Shown in pieces: positions 52,601 through 60,634 of a DNA stretch of 64,000 bases. Source of the DNA: Scatomonas sp963930955 (GTDB taxonomy: Bacteria; Bacillota; Clostridia; Lachnospirales; Lachnospiraceae); contig OZ006967.1 of the NCBI GenBank assembly GCA_963930955.1, positions 1,054,001-1,118,000 on the forward strand, in the 5' to 3' direction. The notes under the pieces were generated by a model. It was not told the DNA's origin. It saw only the letters and a list, made by a program, of their open reading frames with translations, and did not search any database. Within the stretch, counting starts at the first letter, position 1. Every line of letters begins with the position of its first letter. The translations under genes were made by a program, and so were the position numbers.

Positions 52601-54824
52601 CGTCCACAATGCCGCGCTGGGCCAGGGCCTCCCGGATGGCGATGGGGTCCACATCGTCCAGATTATCCTGTTCGACCTGGGTGTAGAAGCGATCCTCCTT
52701 GATGAGCTGGGCAATCCGGCGCTGCACCTTGGGCCAGGGCAGTGCCGTTCCTTCGGGGCTTTCCGGGCGGATCGCAAACGGGGTTTTACCATCGCCGCCG
52801 TCAAACTCATGGGCCAGCCATGCTGCGGTGTCTCTTTCTCGCGCATGGTCTTTCATGTAGCGGACAACGGCGTGTTTGCTCTCGATTTTGCCATTCCAGT
52901 CCTGGATAGCCTTGTCGATGTCATTGTCCGAGAGAGGGCGCAGCAGCTCATGGAGCTTGGGATAGGTCTCGTCTATGACTTCCCGATGAAGGCGCTGCCG
53001 GAACTCCGGGGTGTCAGAATAGAGGCGAAGCAGCCCCATATTACCGGACCCCAGGACAGCACGGCGAATAGCGGCGTTGCCCTCGATCACGGCGTTCTCG
53101 TAGTCACTGTGACCGCAGGCGTTCCGGTATCTGATGTCCTGGGTAACAGCCTCCAGCACGATGGGCTTGTATTGCTCATGCAGCTCCCGGAGGGTGGCGG
53201 CTTGGATGGCTTCTTCGTCCCGGAACGCCCGGAACCCGTCAGCACCATACTCCGCTTCATGGGCGCTGATGTCCTGTTCGGCCTCATGGTCGATAGAAAG
53301 AACGGAATACTCCCGGCGCTGGGTGCTGCCCTCCAGGGTGGCGGAGACCGTCACATCATGCTTGGCCCGGAGCTGTTCCAGGTACTGCTCCAGCCGGTTT
53401 GCCGGGAACCCGCACATTTCCACACGGCCACCGACAGGGATAGCACGGGAGACCAGATGCAATCCCAGCTCCGGCGCGGCTTCTTTGGCGTCCTCGCCAT
53501 AAATCTCGAAGAAATCGCCCATCTGATACAGGACCATATCATCCGGGTGTCGCTCCTTGACGCCGTTGTATTCCCACACAGCCGGGTCAGGCTGCGGCTG
53601 TTCTTGGGCAAAAGAAAAAGCAGAGGATGTTTTCACATTCTCTGCTTCATCTATTCTTTGGATTTGTTCAGCTTCGGAGAGGAACAGGTTTAGGGTTAGC
53701 TGTTGATAAGCTCCGCCAGCAAAATCTCCTCCGCCTGGGCCTTGCAGGTGTTCATCAGGCCCACCCAGCGCATCGGATCGCGGGCTTTCAGCTCCTCCGT
53801 CGCGCCCGCCGACTCCGCCAACTGGGGCATCATCTGCTCCAGACGGCTGTTCGCCGTCTCGTCGATCTCCAGCAGGTGCGGGTACAGCTTCTCGGTCAGC
53901 AGCAGCTGGTTGTAGATCAGGGGCCGGTGTTCCTTCAGGTACGCTTTCCGCATCCTGCCGTACTTGCCCAGGGGCTTCTCCGGCTGTTCGCTCAGGCTCA
54001 GGTCGGGAATCAGGTAATCGCCGTTCCTCGTGTAAGTCAGGTTGTTCTCCATGTGTAACGCTCCTTTCCGCGAGTTGCTCACGCTCATAATGTTGGACGG
54101 TGACACCGATCTGCCGCAGCACCTGCTGGTTGATCTGGCTGACCGCCGCTCCCAACGCCCCAACCGTGGCCGGGGTATTGAAATCGAAAATCGGCATGAA
54201 GTCCTCATGCTGGAAATACTGGTCTGTATCCAGCCCACAGCGGGACATCAGGGCGTAGGCGATGCTGACGGTGGCGGCGGACTTAAATTGGACTTCGATG
54301 TTGAGTTCATCGTACTCCTCCAGGAACGAACCGTCAACGATATAACGGAAGTCCTGTTGATGCTCGTCCCAATACTCACTCGCCAGTTTTCCGGCCACAT
54401 CGGTGAGCTGCTGGGCAAGATTGTCACCAGCAACACCGTAGTTGCGCTCCAGCATGGCCGACACAGGCCCGATGTGCTGTTCCTCCAGCTGCCACAGCCA
54501 GGGGGTGCGGGAATGTTCGCGGGTCCCGGTGTCGGAAATATCGAACACATAGCGCAGGCGGGGCCTGTCGCCGGAATCGTCCACCAGAGCGATCCCCTTG
54601 GAGCCGCGCCGTACATACCGCCCCATTTTTTCGTTCCACAGATCGTACTCGGCGCAGGCGGTGGCGTCCGGGCGCTGGGCGTAAATCATCATCTGCTCAT
54701 GGAACGGATATTTGTAGAGGCGGGCGGCGGTGGTAAGAAAGGCTGTCCATTCTTTCCAGCTGCCCACAAGCCGGGTCGATACCTGTTCGGCCATCTGCCG
54801 GTAAAATTCAGCTTTGGATGGCAT
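46668..54824 (-). CDS. Giant SNF2-like helicase and DNA methylase fusion
   Basis: A 2718-residue multidomain protein of Tn1549-type elements. The N-terminal about 180 residues resemble the ArdC-like segment of LtrC proteins (YPFHEQMMIYAQRPDATAC). Residues about 420-510 resemble MutS domain I (VLYQMGDFFEIYGEDA, VEMCGFPANRLEQYL). Around 1200-1300 is an N6-adenine methylase (EPSCGVGNFFG, NVPFGQY in place of NPPY). From about 1850 is an SF2/SNF2 helicase: HEVGAGKTF, FVDEAHNYKN, and QRKGRIERQGNQ near 2400. ATG 54824 follows GGGAGG; the first in-frame ATG (54845) does not. It probably processes or protects transferred DNA. tnpV is encoded inside it. Confidence 0.9.
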   Translation of the reverse strand: MPSKAEFYRQMAEQVSTRLVGSWKEWTAFLTTAARLYKYPFHEQMMIYAQRPDATACAEYDLWNEKMGRYVRRGSKGIALVDDSGDRPRLRYVFDISDTGTREHSRTPWLWQLEEQHIGPVSAMLERNYGVAGDNLAQQLTDVAGKLASEYWDEHQQDFRYIVDGSFLEEYDELNIEVQFKSAATVSIAYALMSRCGLDTDQYFQHEDFMPIFDFNTPATVGALGAAVSQINQQVLRQIGVTVQHYEREQLAERSVTHGEQPDLHEERRLPDSRPEPERTAGEAPGQVRQDAESVPEGTPAPDLQPAAADREAVPAPAGDRRDGEQPSGADDAPVGGVGGRDGGAESPRSDALGGPDEHLQGPGGGDFAGGAYQQLTLNLFLSEAEQIQRIDEAENVKTSSAFSFAQEQPQPDPAVWEYNGVKERHPDDMVLYQMGDFFEIYGEDAKEAAPELGLHLVSRAIPVGGRVEMCGFPANRLEQYLEQLRAKHDVTVSATLEGSTQRREYSVLSIDHEAEQDISAHEAEYGADGFRAFRDEEAIQAATLRELHEQYKPIVLEAVTQDIRYRNACGHSDYENAVIEGNAAIRRAVLGSGNMGLLRLYSDTPEFRQRLHREVIDETYPKLHELLRPLSDNDIDKAIQDWNGKIESKHAVVRYMKDHARERDTAAWLAHEFDGGDGKTPFAIRPESPEGTALPWPKVQRRIAQLIKEDRFYTQVEQDNLDDVDPIAIREALAQRGIVDGHVVDPEKLDNDPFIQQVMRDVEAISRETTQADQPEQPSSGDSRVPVSDEEYAAARGTVRERTSYDPTVPPYNVGDIVYLDDLAHRITELRDDTVQLLPTGMSYPIYRAESRERFEQLLREDNRNDFYTEFLPANLDTVDQDLRDVLAHGLIGEADKAELSELLRNGKSNQEVALWLSRAYPNIVETMELETGETADYRTMPEGVELEVLDADEKRLAMLFFQWSEVAPLLRGMYARQLDGFGQERPEPAAEAPTFQSETVAVYPGHKNHLPYDVVVQTLRTNEPEPPTPVTEPEKTPDEVLDEHPVSIQVNGEWQTFPNVKAAEKASYEEYKANLRRTAENFRITDDHLGEGGPKAKFQANVEAIKLLKYLEETTGQATPEQQKILSRYVGWGGLADAFDPDKESWSKEYAQLKELLTPEEYAAARGSTLNAHYTSPTVIKAIYEAVGRMGFETGNILEPSCGVGNFFGMLPEEMRNSRLYGVELDSISGRIARQLYPKADITVAGFETTDRRDFYDLAIGNVPFGQYQVRDKAYDKLNFSIHNYFFAKALDQVRPGGVVAFVTSRYTMDAKDSTVRRYLAQRAELLGAIRLPNNAFKANAGTEVVSDIIFLQKRDRPLDIVPEWTQTGQTEDGFSINRYFLDHPEMVLGRQEPESTAHGMDYTVNPIEGLELADQLHDAVKYIRGTYQEAELPELGEGEAIDTSIPADPNVKNYSYTVVDGAVYFRENSRMVRPDLNATAEARIKGMVRLRDCVQELIDLQMDAATPDSDIREKQVELNQLYDDFSAKYGLINDRGNRLAFADDSSYYLLCALEVIDENGQLKHKADMFTKRTIKPHEAVTSVDTASEALAVSIAEKARVDMEYMEQLTGKTSDELAAELQGVIFRLPGPVPEGERPTYVTADEYLSGNVRRKLRQAQRAAQQDPAFAINVEALTAAQPKDLDASEIEVRLGATWIDKKYIQQFMYETFNTPNYLQRAIQVNYTSYTAEWQITGKSSVSENNVAAYTTYGTSRANAYKILEDSLNLRDVRIYDTVEDADGKERRVLNAKETTLAAQKQQAIRDAFRDWIWRDPERRQTLVRQYNEEMNSTRPREYDGSHITFGGMNPSITLRDHQLGAIAHVLYGGNTLLAHEVGAGKTFEMVAAAMESKRLGLCQKSLFVVPNHLTEQWASEFLRLYPSAKILVTTRKDFETHNRKKFCARIATGDYDAVIIGHSQFEKIPISRERQERLLYEQIDEITEGIAEVQASDGERFTVKQLERTRKSLEARLEKLQAESRKDDVVTFEQLGVDRLFVDEAHNYKNLFLYTKMRNVAGLSTSDAQKSSDMFAKCRYMDEITGSRGVIFATGTPVSNSMTELYTMQRYLQYDRLQELSMTHFDCWASRFGETTTALELAPEGTGYRARTRFSKFFNLPELMNLFKEVADIKTADQLHLPTPEVEYHNIVAQPTEQQQEMVKALSERASLVHSGTVDPSQDNMLKITSDGRKLGLDQRIINQALPDEPGTKVNQCVANIMQIWRDGEADKLTQLVFCDISTPQAAPSKKAAKALDNPMLHALEQAVPLEEPEPVFTIYEDIRQKLIAQGMPADQIAFIHEANTEVRKKELFAKVRTGQVRVLLGSTAKMGAGTNVQDRLVALHDLDCPWRPGDLAQRKGRIERQGNQNPLVHVYRYVTEGTFDAYLWQTVENKQKFISQIMTSKSPVRSCDDVDETALSFAEIKALCAGDPRIKERMDLDVEVSKLKLMKADHQSKQYRLEDQLLKYFPEEIEKHKGFIQGFEADLETLAAHPHPEDGFAGMEIRGDVLTDKENAGAALLDACKEVKGSEPVQIGSYRGFTMSVEFSAWKQEYTLLLKGQMTHRASLGTDPRGNLTRIDNALSQMPQRLEATKAQLDNLYQQQAAAKEEVGKPFSYEDDLRVKSARLVELDTLLNLNGRSRSQPESVIAKSARPSVLDSLKRPVPSRSPEKKPKQHEEVR
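53696..54052 (-). CDS. TnpV-like protein encoded within the giant gene in another frame
   Basis: A 118-residue protein starting MENNLTYTRNGDYLIPDL, with KYGRMRKAYLKEHRPLIYNQLLL and a C-terminal MNTCKAQAEEILLAELI, the pattern of TnpV from Tn4451-like and CTn elements. It has its own site, AAAGGAG, 8 bases before ATG 54052. The same bases in the giant gene encode only a Gly/Pro/Asp-rich linker (about residues 258-376), so the linker is probably overprinted on tnpV or the reverse. Function of TnpV is not known. Confidence 0.85.
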   Translation of the reverse strand: MENNLTYTRNGDYLIPDLSLSEQPEKPLGKYGRMRKAYLKEHRPLIYNQLLLTEKLYPHLLEIDETANSRLEQMMPQLAESAGATEELKARDPMRWVGLMNTCKAQAEEILLAELINS

Positions 54825-54901
54825 GGTTTTCTGTCCTCCCTTCATGTTAAATAGAAATGGGGCGGCACATCAGGCCGCCCCGCTGGGTCTTGGTGTGGTT
54901 T

Positions 54902-55117
54902 TTACTCGTCGAAATCCGGGTACAGCTCCAGCTCGGCAAACTCGGCGTCGCTCATAGCCCGGAGCTTGGAGAGGGCGCTGTCCGTCAGCTCCCGCAGCTC
55001 GGCTTCCTCCGGCGAAAGCTCACCGCACATCTCCGTCAGGGCTTCGATCAGCCCGGTGCGGCTGCCGGTGTTGTAGATACAAAGCAGGTTCGTTTCCTCA
55101 AAAGTGAAGTTTCCCAT
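54902..55117 (-). CDS. TTRAP-like transposon-transfer assisting protein
   Basis: A 71-residue acidic protein starting MGNFTFEETNLLCIYNTGSR, with LTDSALSKLRAMSDAEFAEL. It fits the small family called putative transposon-transfer assisting protein in CTn elements. The role is unknown. It sits between the CHC2/ArdC gene and the giant gene, behind AAAGGGAGATTT. Confidence 0.7.
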   Translation of the reverse strand: MGNFTFEETNLLCIYNTGSRTGLIEALTEMCGELSPEEAELRELTDSALSKLRAMSDAEFAELELYPDFDE

Positions 55118-55118
55118 A

Positions 55119-58067
55119 TCAAATCTCCCTTTCCGCGCTCTTTTTGGGCGCTGTCTTTTTGTGTTCCGCCTTGGGCTGGCTTTTCAGCTGCTCCATGACG
55201 GACTTTTTCTTTTCCCGTTCCTCCCGGTGGGCGGCGGCAGCCAAATCCATGAGAGAAATCGGCTGGCCGCTGCGGGCCTGCTGTTCCAGCTGGGCCACTG
55301 TCGGCTCCTTGGGTCCGTTGTTGATGATGCCGTCGATCATACCGTAGTCATCCTCCACGACCATTTCCGCATTTTTCAGCGGATTGTCCGGCAGGAATCC
55401 GGGAACCTGCTCAAAGCCGAAGCTGTCGCAGTAATGACAGGATACCTTGCCATCCCGCTTAATGGCAACGATGTCGCTTACGCTCATGGACGGATGGCGG
55501 TAATCGGCGGGATGTTCATTGTTGAAGCGGTAAAAGAGCTGTTCGGCGGTATCGCCTTTCAGATCGGAGGGCAGCAGCGGAGCGGTGTAGACCAACTCAT
55601 AGTTGTCCCGCTGCACCGTCTGCCCGATGGACTGGAGCCATTCCAGGCCCTCATAGCGGATGTCCCGCAGCTCGTCGGTGTGCTTCACCTGATAAATAGC
55701 GAAGCAGTCCCCCTTGTGGGAGAGAAACGCCTGCTCCCGTTCCTCCTGGTGGGCCATGCGGTCCTTGACCAGCTTATCAAACTCCGGGCTTTCCTCCCAT
55801 TCCTCGCGGGGCAGGGCAAAGATACCGTCATGGGCATCCAGGTCAGCGGTGTCAAAGGCCATCACCGGATTTTCGCCCTCCTGGATAATGTAAACGGTCA
55901 GGTCACGCTCCATCAGCTCATAGGCTCTCTCTTTGGAGAGGGGCAAAAGATCGCTGTCCAGGCAGCCGCATTTCTCCAGATCGTCCTGGGTCAGAACCGG
56001 GTCCGGCATGGGATATTCGTCCAGCGCCTGTTCCTGAGCATCCGGTAGCAGGGCGGCTGCGGCTTCTGCGGTCTGCTGGCTGGCCTGTTCATACAAAGTC
56101 TCGATCATGGACAGCGGCGCATACTTGATGGATTTGTCACCCAGCCCCAGGTCCTTGCAGATGTGGCTGACCGCTGCGGAACGGCCCATGTCCGGTCCAT
56201 CCAGCTGGCCGCCGTCCATCTGCTTCATAGTTGCCACATCGTAGAGCGTGTAGTCCCAGCCGGTATCGCAGGGCTGAACATGAAGATATGTGGCATCATC
56301 CAACACCAGCAGGGCCTCCTGGTACTCGGCGCTGGGCTGAGATACTTCTTCCGCAGCCTGCGGGGATGTCTGCTCCGGCTCCGGGGCGGCAGTCAGGTCA
56401 ATGCCGCGCTCCTTGCAGATTTCCTTGTAGTTGCGCTCGATGTCGTTAATCAGCTCACAGGAAGTCTTGTTGATGGTCTCCAGGCTGGCCCGCAGCTCCT
56501 TCAGCTCCTTGTCCTTGGACCAGGAAGCGATGTAGCCAAAGCTGTTTTCACCGGTCTGGATGCCGAAATACTGGCAGACCGCATAGGAAATGCTCTCGGC
56601 CTCCACTTCCTCGGTGTTGCGGTTCTTAGCGGCTTGTTTCACCGCCGTCAGATCTTCCTGCACCTCCAGCCGCCACTCAAACCGATTCTCGTCCACAAAG
56701 CGCCAGCCCATTTCGGTAGCAAACTGTTCTGCCTCGACCTCAGTTGCAAATCCAGATTGAAAATCTCTTACTGTGCCTCCACCGCTATCCATGACAACTT
56801 TCCAGGACTGCTCGATTTCATATTTTTTCGGGTCGTGGAGCTTGCTGTGTGCGGTCTCATGGACAGCGGCGGAAACAGTCTGCACCTCGCTCATGCCTTC
56901 CCGGATGGCGATCCGCTGCTGCTCGGAGGAAAAGTAGCCGTCCATGTTGCCAGCCATCGGCTCAAACTCGATGGGGACCGGGGCAGAGCGGCGCAGAGCT
57001 TCCATGAACGCCTCATAATGTGGCACCGTCCCGGACAGGCTGGAGGCCAGTTCCGGCAGAGGCTTGCCGTCCGTCTGGCTCACATCGAACACCTTGACCG
57101 GGCGGAACATGGGGATTTCGATTTCCTTTTCCTCCATGACGGCCTTGCCATCCGCGTCCAGGATGGGTGCATGGGTATCCGGGTCACGCTTCATTTCCTC
57201 GATTTTCTTTTTGTAGGGCGTGGGGGCGATGATGGTGATACCATGCTCGCCCTTTTTCACATGGCGCTCAAATTGGTTTTTCCACTTGTTGAACCCGGCC
57301 ACCAGGGTGGCGTCCGGGCGCTGCATATAGATGAGCATGGTGTTGTTGACGGAGTAGCGATGGAACTTGGACATGACGGACAGGTAGCGCATATATTTTT
57401 CACTCTCGAACAGCTCCTTGATACCCTGTTCAATACCCGCCGTGATTTCCTGCAACCGCTCCCGGTTGGTGGGCTTATCAGCCATGATTTTCACTCTCCT
57501 TTCCAAATTGGCGATTTCTGATTGATGTTCGGCAATCCACAGTCTTTGTTCATCAGGGGTATCCTCCAGGAAAAAATCCAGCAGATAGCCCACATAGTCT
57601 TTTTTCTGGATTGCCTCCATGAATCGGGGATGTGGATTTTCCTCCGGTGTTTTGGGTGTGTAGTCCGTTTCCCACTTGCGGAGCAAATGAAAGTAGTCGG
57701 CCAGGACACGAAAGGCATGGTCCCGGTCCTCCTTGAATTTCTGGGCCTCGGATTTCCGCCGGACATAGCGCCTCCGGGGAGGGGCCTGACTGTCATAAGC
57801 CAGGCCAAAATCTTGGGCCAGCTTCTCGGCGGCCTCTTTGGGGGACAGATTGTAGAGCCTCGCTGTGAAGTCGATTACATCACCGGTGGCTCCGCAGCCG
57901 AAGCAGTAGAAGTATTCCTCGTTCAGCTTCATGCTGGGATTTTTGTCATCGTGGAACGGGCAACAGGCCATGCCGCTCCGGTTGACCTCGATCCCATACA
58001 TCTGCGCCGCTTCCCGGACGGCGACAGACTGTTTGACGGCCTCAAAGACGCTCTCGGCCATGCTCAT
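55119..58067 (-). CDS. CHC2 primase-type zinc finger fused to ArdC/LtrC-like protein
   Basis: A 982-residue protein. Residues 1-194 carry a DnaG-type zinc finger (CCPFHDDKNPSM and YFYCFGCGATGDVIDF). From Met195 the sequence is LtrC/ArdC-like: FHRYSVNNTMLIYMQRPDATLVAGF for ssDNA binding and a zinc-peptidase-like VHETAHSKLH. YodL-like and DUF4316-like segments follow, with a basic C-terminus. These two parts are often separate genes. Met195 (57485) keeps its own AAAGGAG site, so a shorter product may also be made. The start at 58067 overlaps the preceding stop (ATGA). It may prime or protect incoming single-stranded DNA. Confidence 0.85.
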   Translation of the reverse strand: MSMAESVFEAVKQSVAVREAAQMYGIEVNRSGMACCPFHDDKNPSMKLNEEYFYCFGCGATGDVIDFTARLYNLSPKEAAEKLAQDFGLAYDSQAPPRRRYVRRKSEAQKFKEDRDHAFRVLADYFHLLRKWETDYTPKTPEENPHPRFMEAIQKKDYVGYLLDFFLEDTPDEQRLWIAEHQSEIANLERRVKIMADKPTNRERLQEITAGIEQGIKELFESEKYMRYLSVMSKFHRYSVNNTMLIYMQRPDATLVAGFNKWKNQFERHVKKGEHGITIIAPTPYKKKIEEMKRDPDTHAPILDADGKAVMEEKEIEIPMFRPVKVFDVSQTDGKPLPELASSLSGTVPHYEAFMEALRRSAPVPIEFEPMAGNMDGYFSSEQQRIAIREGMSEVQTVSAAVHETAHSKLHDPKKYEIEQSWKVVMDSGGGTVRDFQSGFATEVEAEQFATEMGWRFVDENRFEWRLEVQEDLTAVKQAAKNRNTEEVEAESISYAVCQYFGIQTGENSFGYIASWSKDKELKELRASLETINKTSCELINDIERNYKEICKERGIDLTAAPEPEQTSPQAAEEVSQPSAEYQEALLVLDDATYLHVQPCDTGWDYTLYDVATMKQMDGGQLDGPDMGRSAAVSHICKDLGLGDKSIKYAPLSMIETLYEQASQQTAEAAAALLPDAQEQALDEYPMPDPVLTQDDLEKCGCLDSDLLPLSKERAYELMERDLTVYIIQEGENPVMAFDTADLDAHDGIFALPREEWEESPEFDKLVKDRMAHQEEREQAFLSHKGDCFAIYQVKHTDELRDIRYEGLEWLQSIGQTVQRDNYELVYTAPLLPSDLKGDTAEQLFYRFNNEHPADYRHPSMSVSDIVAIKRDGKVSCHYCDSFGFEQVPGFLPDNPLKNAEMVVEDDYGMIDGIINNGPKEPTVAQLEQQARSGQPISLMDLAAAAHREEREKKKSVMEQLKSQPKAEHKKTAPKKSAEREI

Positions 58068-58345
58068 TCTTTGCCTTTCTTGGGGGTGGGCGGCCTGTAC
58101 CCGGCAGCCTTGGCCCGTTCACTGGCTGCCTTACGGCGCTCGGCGCTGTACGGTTCCCGGACGGACACGCAGCGTTTGGGAACGAGAAAGGTTTGGCGGT
58201 CCTTTTTCATAATCTGATCCGGGTATTTCTCCGCCAGCCGCCGCAGCTTTTCCAGTAGCCGGGGGTCATGGGTATAGACCTCGGCGGTGGCTTCAGCCTG
58301 GTTGTAGAGGATGATGGTTTCCTGTTCATAGAGGGAGAGCTTCAT
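58064..58345 (-). CDS. Small basic conserved element protein
   Basis: A 93-residue protein starting MKLSLYEQETIILYNQAEAT, with a C-terminal Lys/Arg-rich half (KRCVSVREPYSAERRKAASER). The family is common between topB and the primase gene of CTn elements; no function is known. It overlaps topB by 4 bases upstream and the CHC2 gene by 4 bases downstream, so translation is coupled. Confidence 0.75.
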   Translation of the reverse strand: MKLSLYEQETIILYNQAEATAEVYTHDPRLLEKLRRLAEKYPDQIMKKDRQTFLVPKRCVSVREPYSAERRKAASERAKAAGYRPPTPKKGKE

Positions 58346-60435
58346 CGTTTGCCGCCTTTCTGCTGGTCAAACTCCAGCTTGAAGTTGGCGTACTGCCCAT
58401 CGTCCTCCAGCACCACGGTGGCGTCGTAGGTCTTGCCGGTTTTCTCGGAGTACAGGCCGCTTACATGGGCGCGGCCATTTTTGAGCAGCGCCGTCACGAT
58501 GGCCTTGGTGGGCTGCTTGCGCTTCAGCTCCCACCACTTGTTGTTTTTCCAAATGGCAAATTTACAGCCCTCGTTCTGGCAGAAGAACCCCTTTTGCAGC
58601 TCCGCCACATCGCCACCGCAGCGGGGGCATTTGCCCACCACCTCGCGGGGCGGCGTGAACAGATACTCGGTGCCTTTAATCATCTGATAGGTTCCCACCA
58701 GCTCCTTGAGCATAGTGGAAATTCCATCCATGAAATCCTCCGGGGCCAGCTCGCCGCGCTCGATCTCACCCAGTCGGTACTCCCATTCAGCGGTCAGCAG
58801 GGGCGATTGCAGCTGCTCCGGCAGCACGGTGATAAGGGATACCGCATCATGGGAGGGCATGAGCTGCACGGTTTTCTTGCTCTTTTTGCGTTCCAGAAAG
58901 CCGGTGGACACCAGCTTTTCCAAGATACCGGCGCGGGTGGCCGGGGTCCCCAGGCCCTTGCGTTCGGCGTCCTCCGGCATATCGTCCTTCCCGGCAGTCT
59001 CCATCGCGGAAAGCAGCGTATCTTCGGTGAAGTGCTTGGGCGGGGTGGTCTTGCCCTCCTTGACGGCAGCACCAGAAAGGGGCAGCGTCTGACCTTCAGA
59101 CAGCTCCGGCAGAGCCTTGTCCTCGGTTTCCGGTTCTGCATTTTTCAGCCCTGCGCGGTATGCAGCGTCCAGCGCCCGCCAGCCGGGTTGTTTCACCGTG
59201 CGGCCCTTGGCGGTAAACTCCGCACCGGCGCACTCTACAACAACGGCGGTTTCCGCAAAGGTATAGGGTTGGGCCACGGCGCACAGCAGCCGCAGAGCCA
59301 CCAGCTCCAGCACCGCCTTTTCGCCCACCGGCAGGCCGGTCAGGTCCGCGCCCTGGAGGTTGCGGGTAGGGATCACCGCATGGTGGTCGGTCACTTTCTT
59401 GTCGTTGATGACCTGGGCCGCATTGCAGGCAAGCTCCATACCAGCGGCAAAGGGCAGCGCCCCAGCAGTGAGCCGGACCAGCTCCGGCAGACTCGCTGCC
59501 ATATCCGAAGTCAGGTAACGGCTGTCCGTCCGGGGGTAGGTACAGAGCTTCTTTTCATAGAGGTTCTGCAAATAGTCCAGGGTTTGCTGGGCTGTGAACC
59601 CCAGCAGCCGGTTGGCGTCCCGCTGGAGGGTGGTCAGGTCATAGAGGGCGGGCGGCTTCTCGGATTTGTCCTTGCGCTCCACCTTTTTCACCGTAGCAGC
59701 CGCACCCTGGCAGGCCGTTTTCAGCTGCTGGGCGGCGACCTTGTCCGCCATGCGTTCCCCTGAAACAGAGAAACCGGGCAGCTCCAGCGTCACCGTGTAA
59801 AACGGCACCGGCTTAAAGGTGTCGATCTCGGCCTCCCGCTGGACAATGAGGGCCAGTGTTGGGGACATGACGCGCCCGATGTTGAGGGTCCGGTGGTACA
59901 GCACGGAAAACAGCCGGGTGGCATTGATACCCACCAGCCAGTCCGCCTTGGCGCGGCAGAGTGCCGCATCCCGCAGGCCGTCATAGTCCGCGCCGGGGCG
60001 CAGGTTCGCAAAGCCCTCCCGGATGGCGGAATCCTCCATCGAGGAAATCCAGAGCCGCTTCATGGGCTTCTGGCAGCCCGCCAGCTCGTAGACGGCGCGG
60101 AAGATCAGCTCCCCCTCGCGTCCGGCATCGCAGGCGTTCACCACCTCGGTCACATCCGGGGCGTTCATCAGCTGTTTCAGCACATCAAACTGTTTCTTCT
60201 TGTCCTTGCTCACCACCATCTGCCAGGGTTCCGGCAGAATGGGCAGATCGTCATAGCGCCACTTGGCGTAGTCCGGGTTATAAGCGTCGGCGTCGGCCAG
60301 CCCAGCCAGGTGGCCCACACACCAGCTCACTCGCCAGCCGCCGCCCTCCAGGTAGCCGTCCTTGCGGGCGGTGGCCCCGATCACGGCGGCCAGACTTTGG
60401 GCAACGGACGGTTTCTCAGCGATCACCAGCTTCAT
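58342..60435 (-). CDS. topB: DNA topoisomerase III
   Basis: A 697-residue type IA topoisomerase that passes single strands and may resolve transfer intermediates. The TOPRIM domain has MKLVIAEKPSVAQSLA and NACDAGREGELIFR. The active-site tyrosine is in LCTYPRTDSRYL. A C-terminal zinc ribbon reads CPRCGGDVAEL with CQNEGC. Size and ends fit plasmid and ICE-type TopB. The start follows AAAGGAGGAAG. Confidence 0.96.
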   Translation of the reverse strand: MKLVIAEKPSVAQSLAAVIGATARKDGYLEGGGWRVSWCVGHLAGLADADAYNPDYAKWRYDDLPILPEPWQMVVSKDKKKQFDVLKQLMNAPDVTEVVNACDAGREGELIFRAVYELAGCQKPMKRLWISSMEDSAIREGFANLRPGADYDGLRDAALCRAKADWLVGINATRLFSVLYHRTLNIGRVMSPTLALIVQREAEIDTFKPVPFYTVTLELPGFSVSGERMADKVAAQQLKTACQGAAATVKKVERKDKSEKPPALYDLTTLQRDANRLLGFTAQQTLDYLQNLYEKKLCTYPRTDSRYLTSDMAASLPELVRLTAGALPFAAGMELACNAAQVINDKKVTDHHAVIPTRNLQGADLTGLPVGEKAVLELVALRLLCAVAQPYTFAETAVVVECAGAEFTAKGRTVKQPGWRALDAAYRAGLKNAEPETEDKALPELSEGQTLPLSGAAVKEGKTTPPKHFTEDTLLSAMETAGKDDMPEDAERKGLGTPATRAGILEKLVSTGFLERKKSKKTVQLMPSHDAVSLITVLPEQLQSPLLTAEWEYRLGEIERGELAPEDFMDGISTMLKELVGTYQMIKGTEYLFTPPREVVGKCPRCGGDVAELQKGFFCQNEGCKFAIWKNNKWWELKRKQPTKAIVTALLKNGRAHVSGLYSEKTGKTYDATVVLEDDGQYANFKLEFDQQKGGKR

Positions 60436-60634
60436 GGTTTTTCTTCCTCCTTTCCCGCAGCCATGCGGTCAGCTGCCGGTGGCAGAATCCCACGCAGGGC
60501 TGACCGTCACGGTAATTTCCGCAGCCATAACAGGGGTGGCCGGGAGATAAAGAAGGAGGACGGGAAGTTTCCTTCCCGCCCTCCGGCCTGCGTGTCATCA
60601 TGCGTTCATAGGGGCTGTCGGTGAAGCGGGTCAA
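60416..60634 (-). CDS. Small Cys-rich element protein
   Basis: A 72-residue protein with GHPCYGCGNYRDGQPCVGFCHRQL, four to five cysteines that could form a zinc site, and basic ends. It overlaps the start of topB by 20 bases and the stop of the DUF4366 gene by 4 bases. Small genes of this kind occur at this place in related elements. No function is known. Confidence 0.65.
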   Translation of the reverse strand: MTRFTDSPYERMMTRRPEGGKETSRPPSLSPGHPCYGCGNYRDGQPCVGFCHRQLTAWLRERRKKNHEAGDR

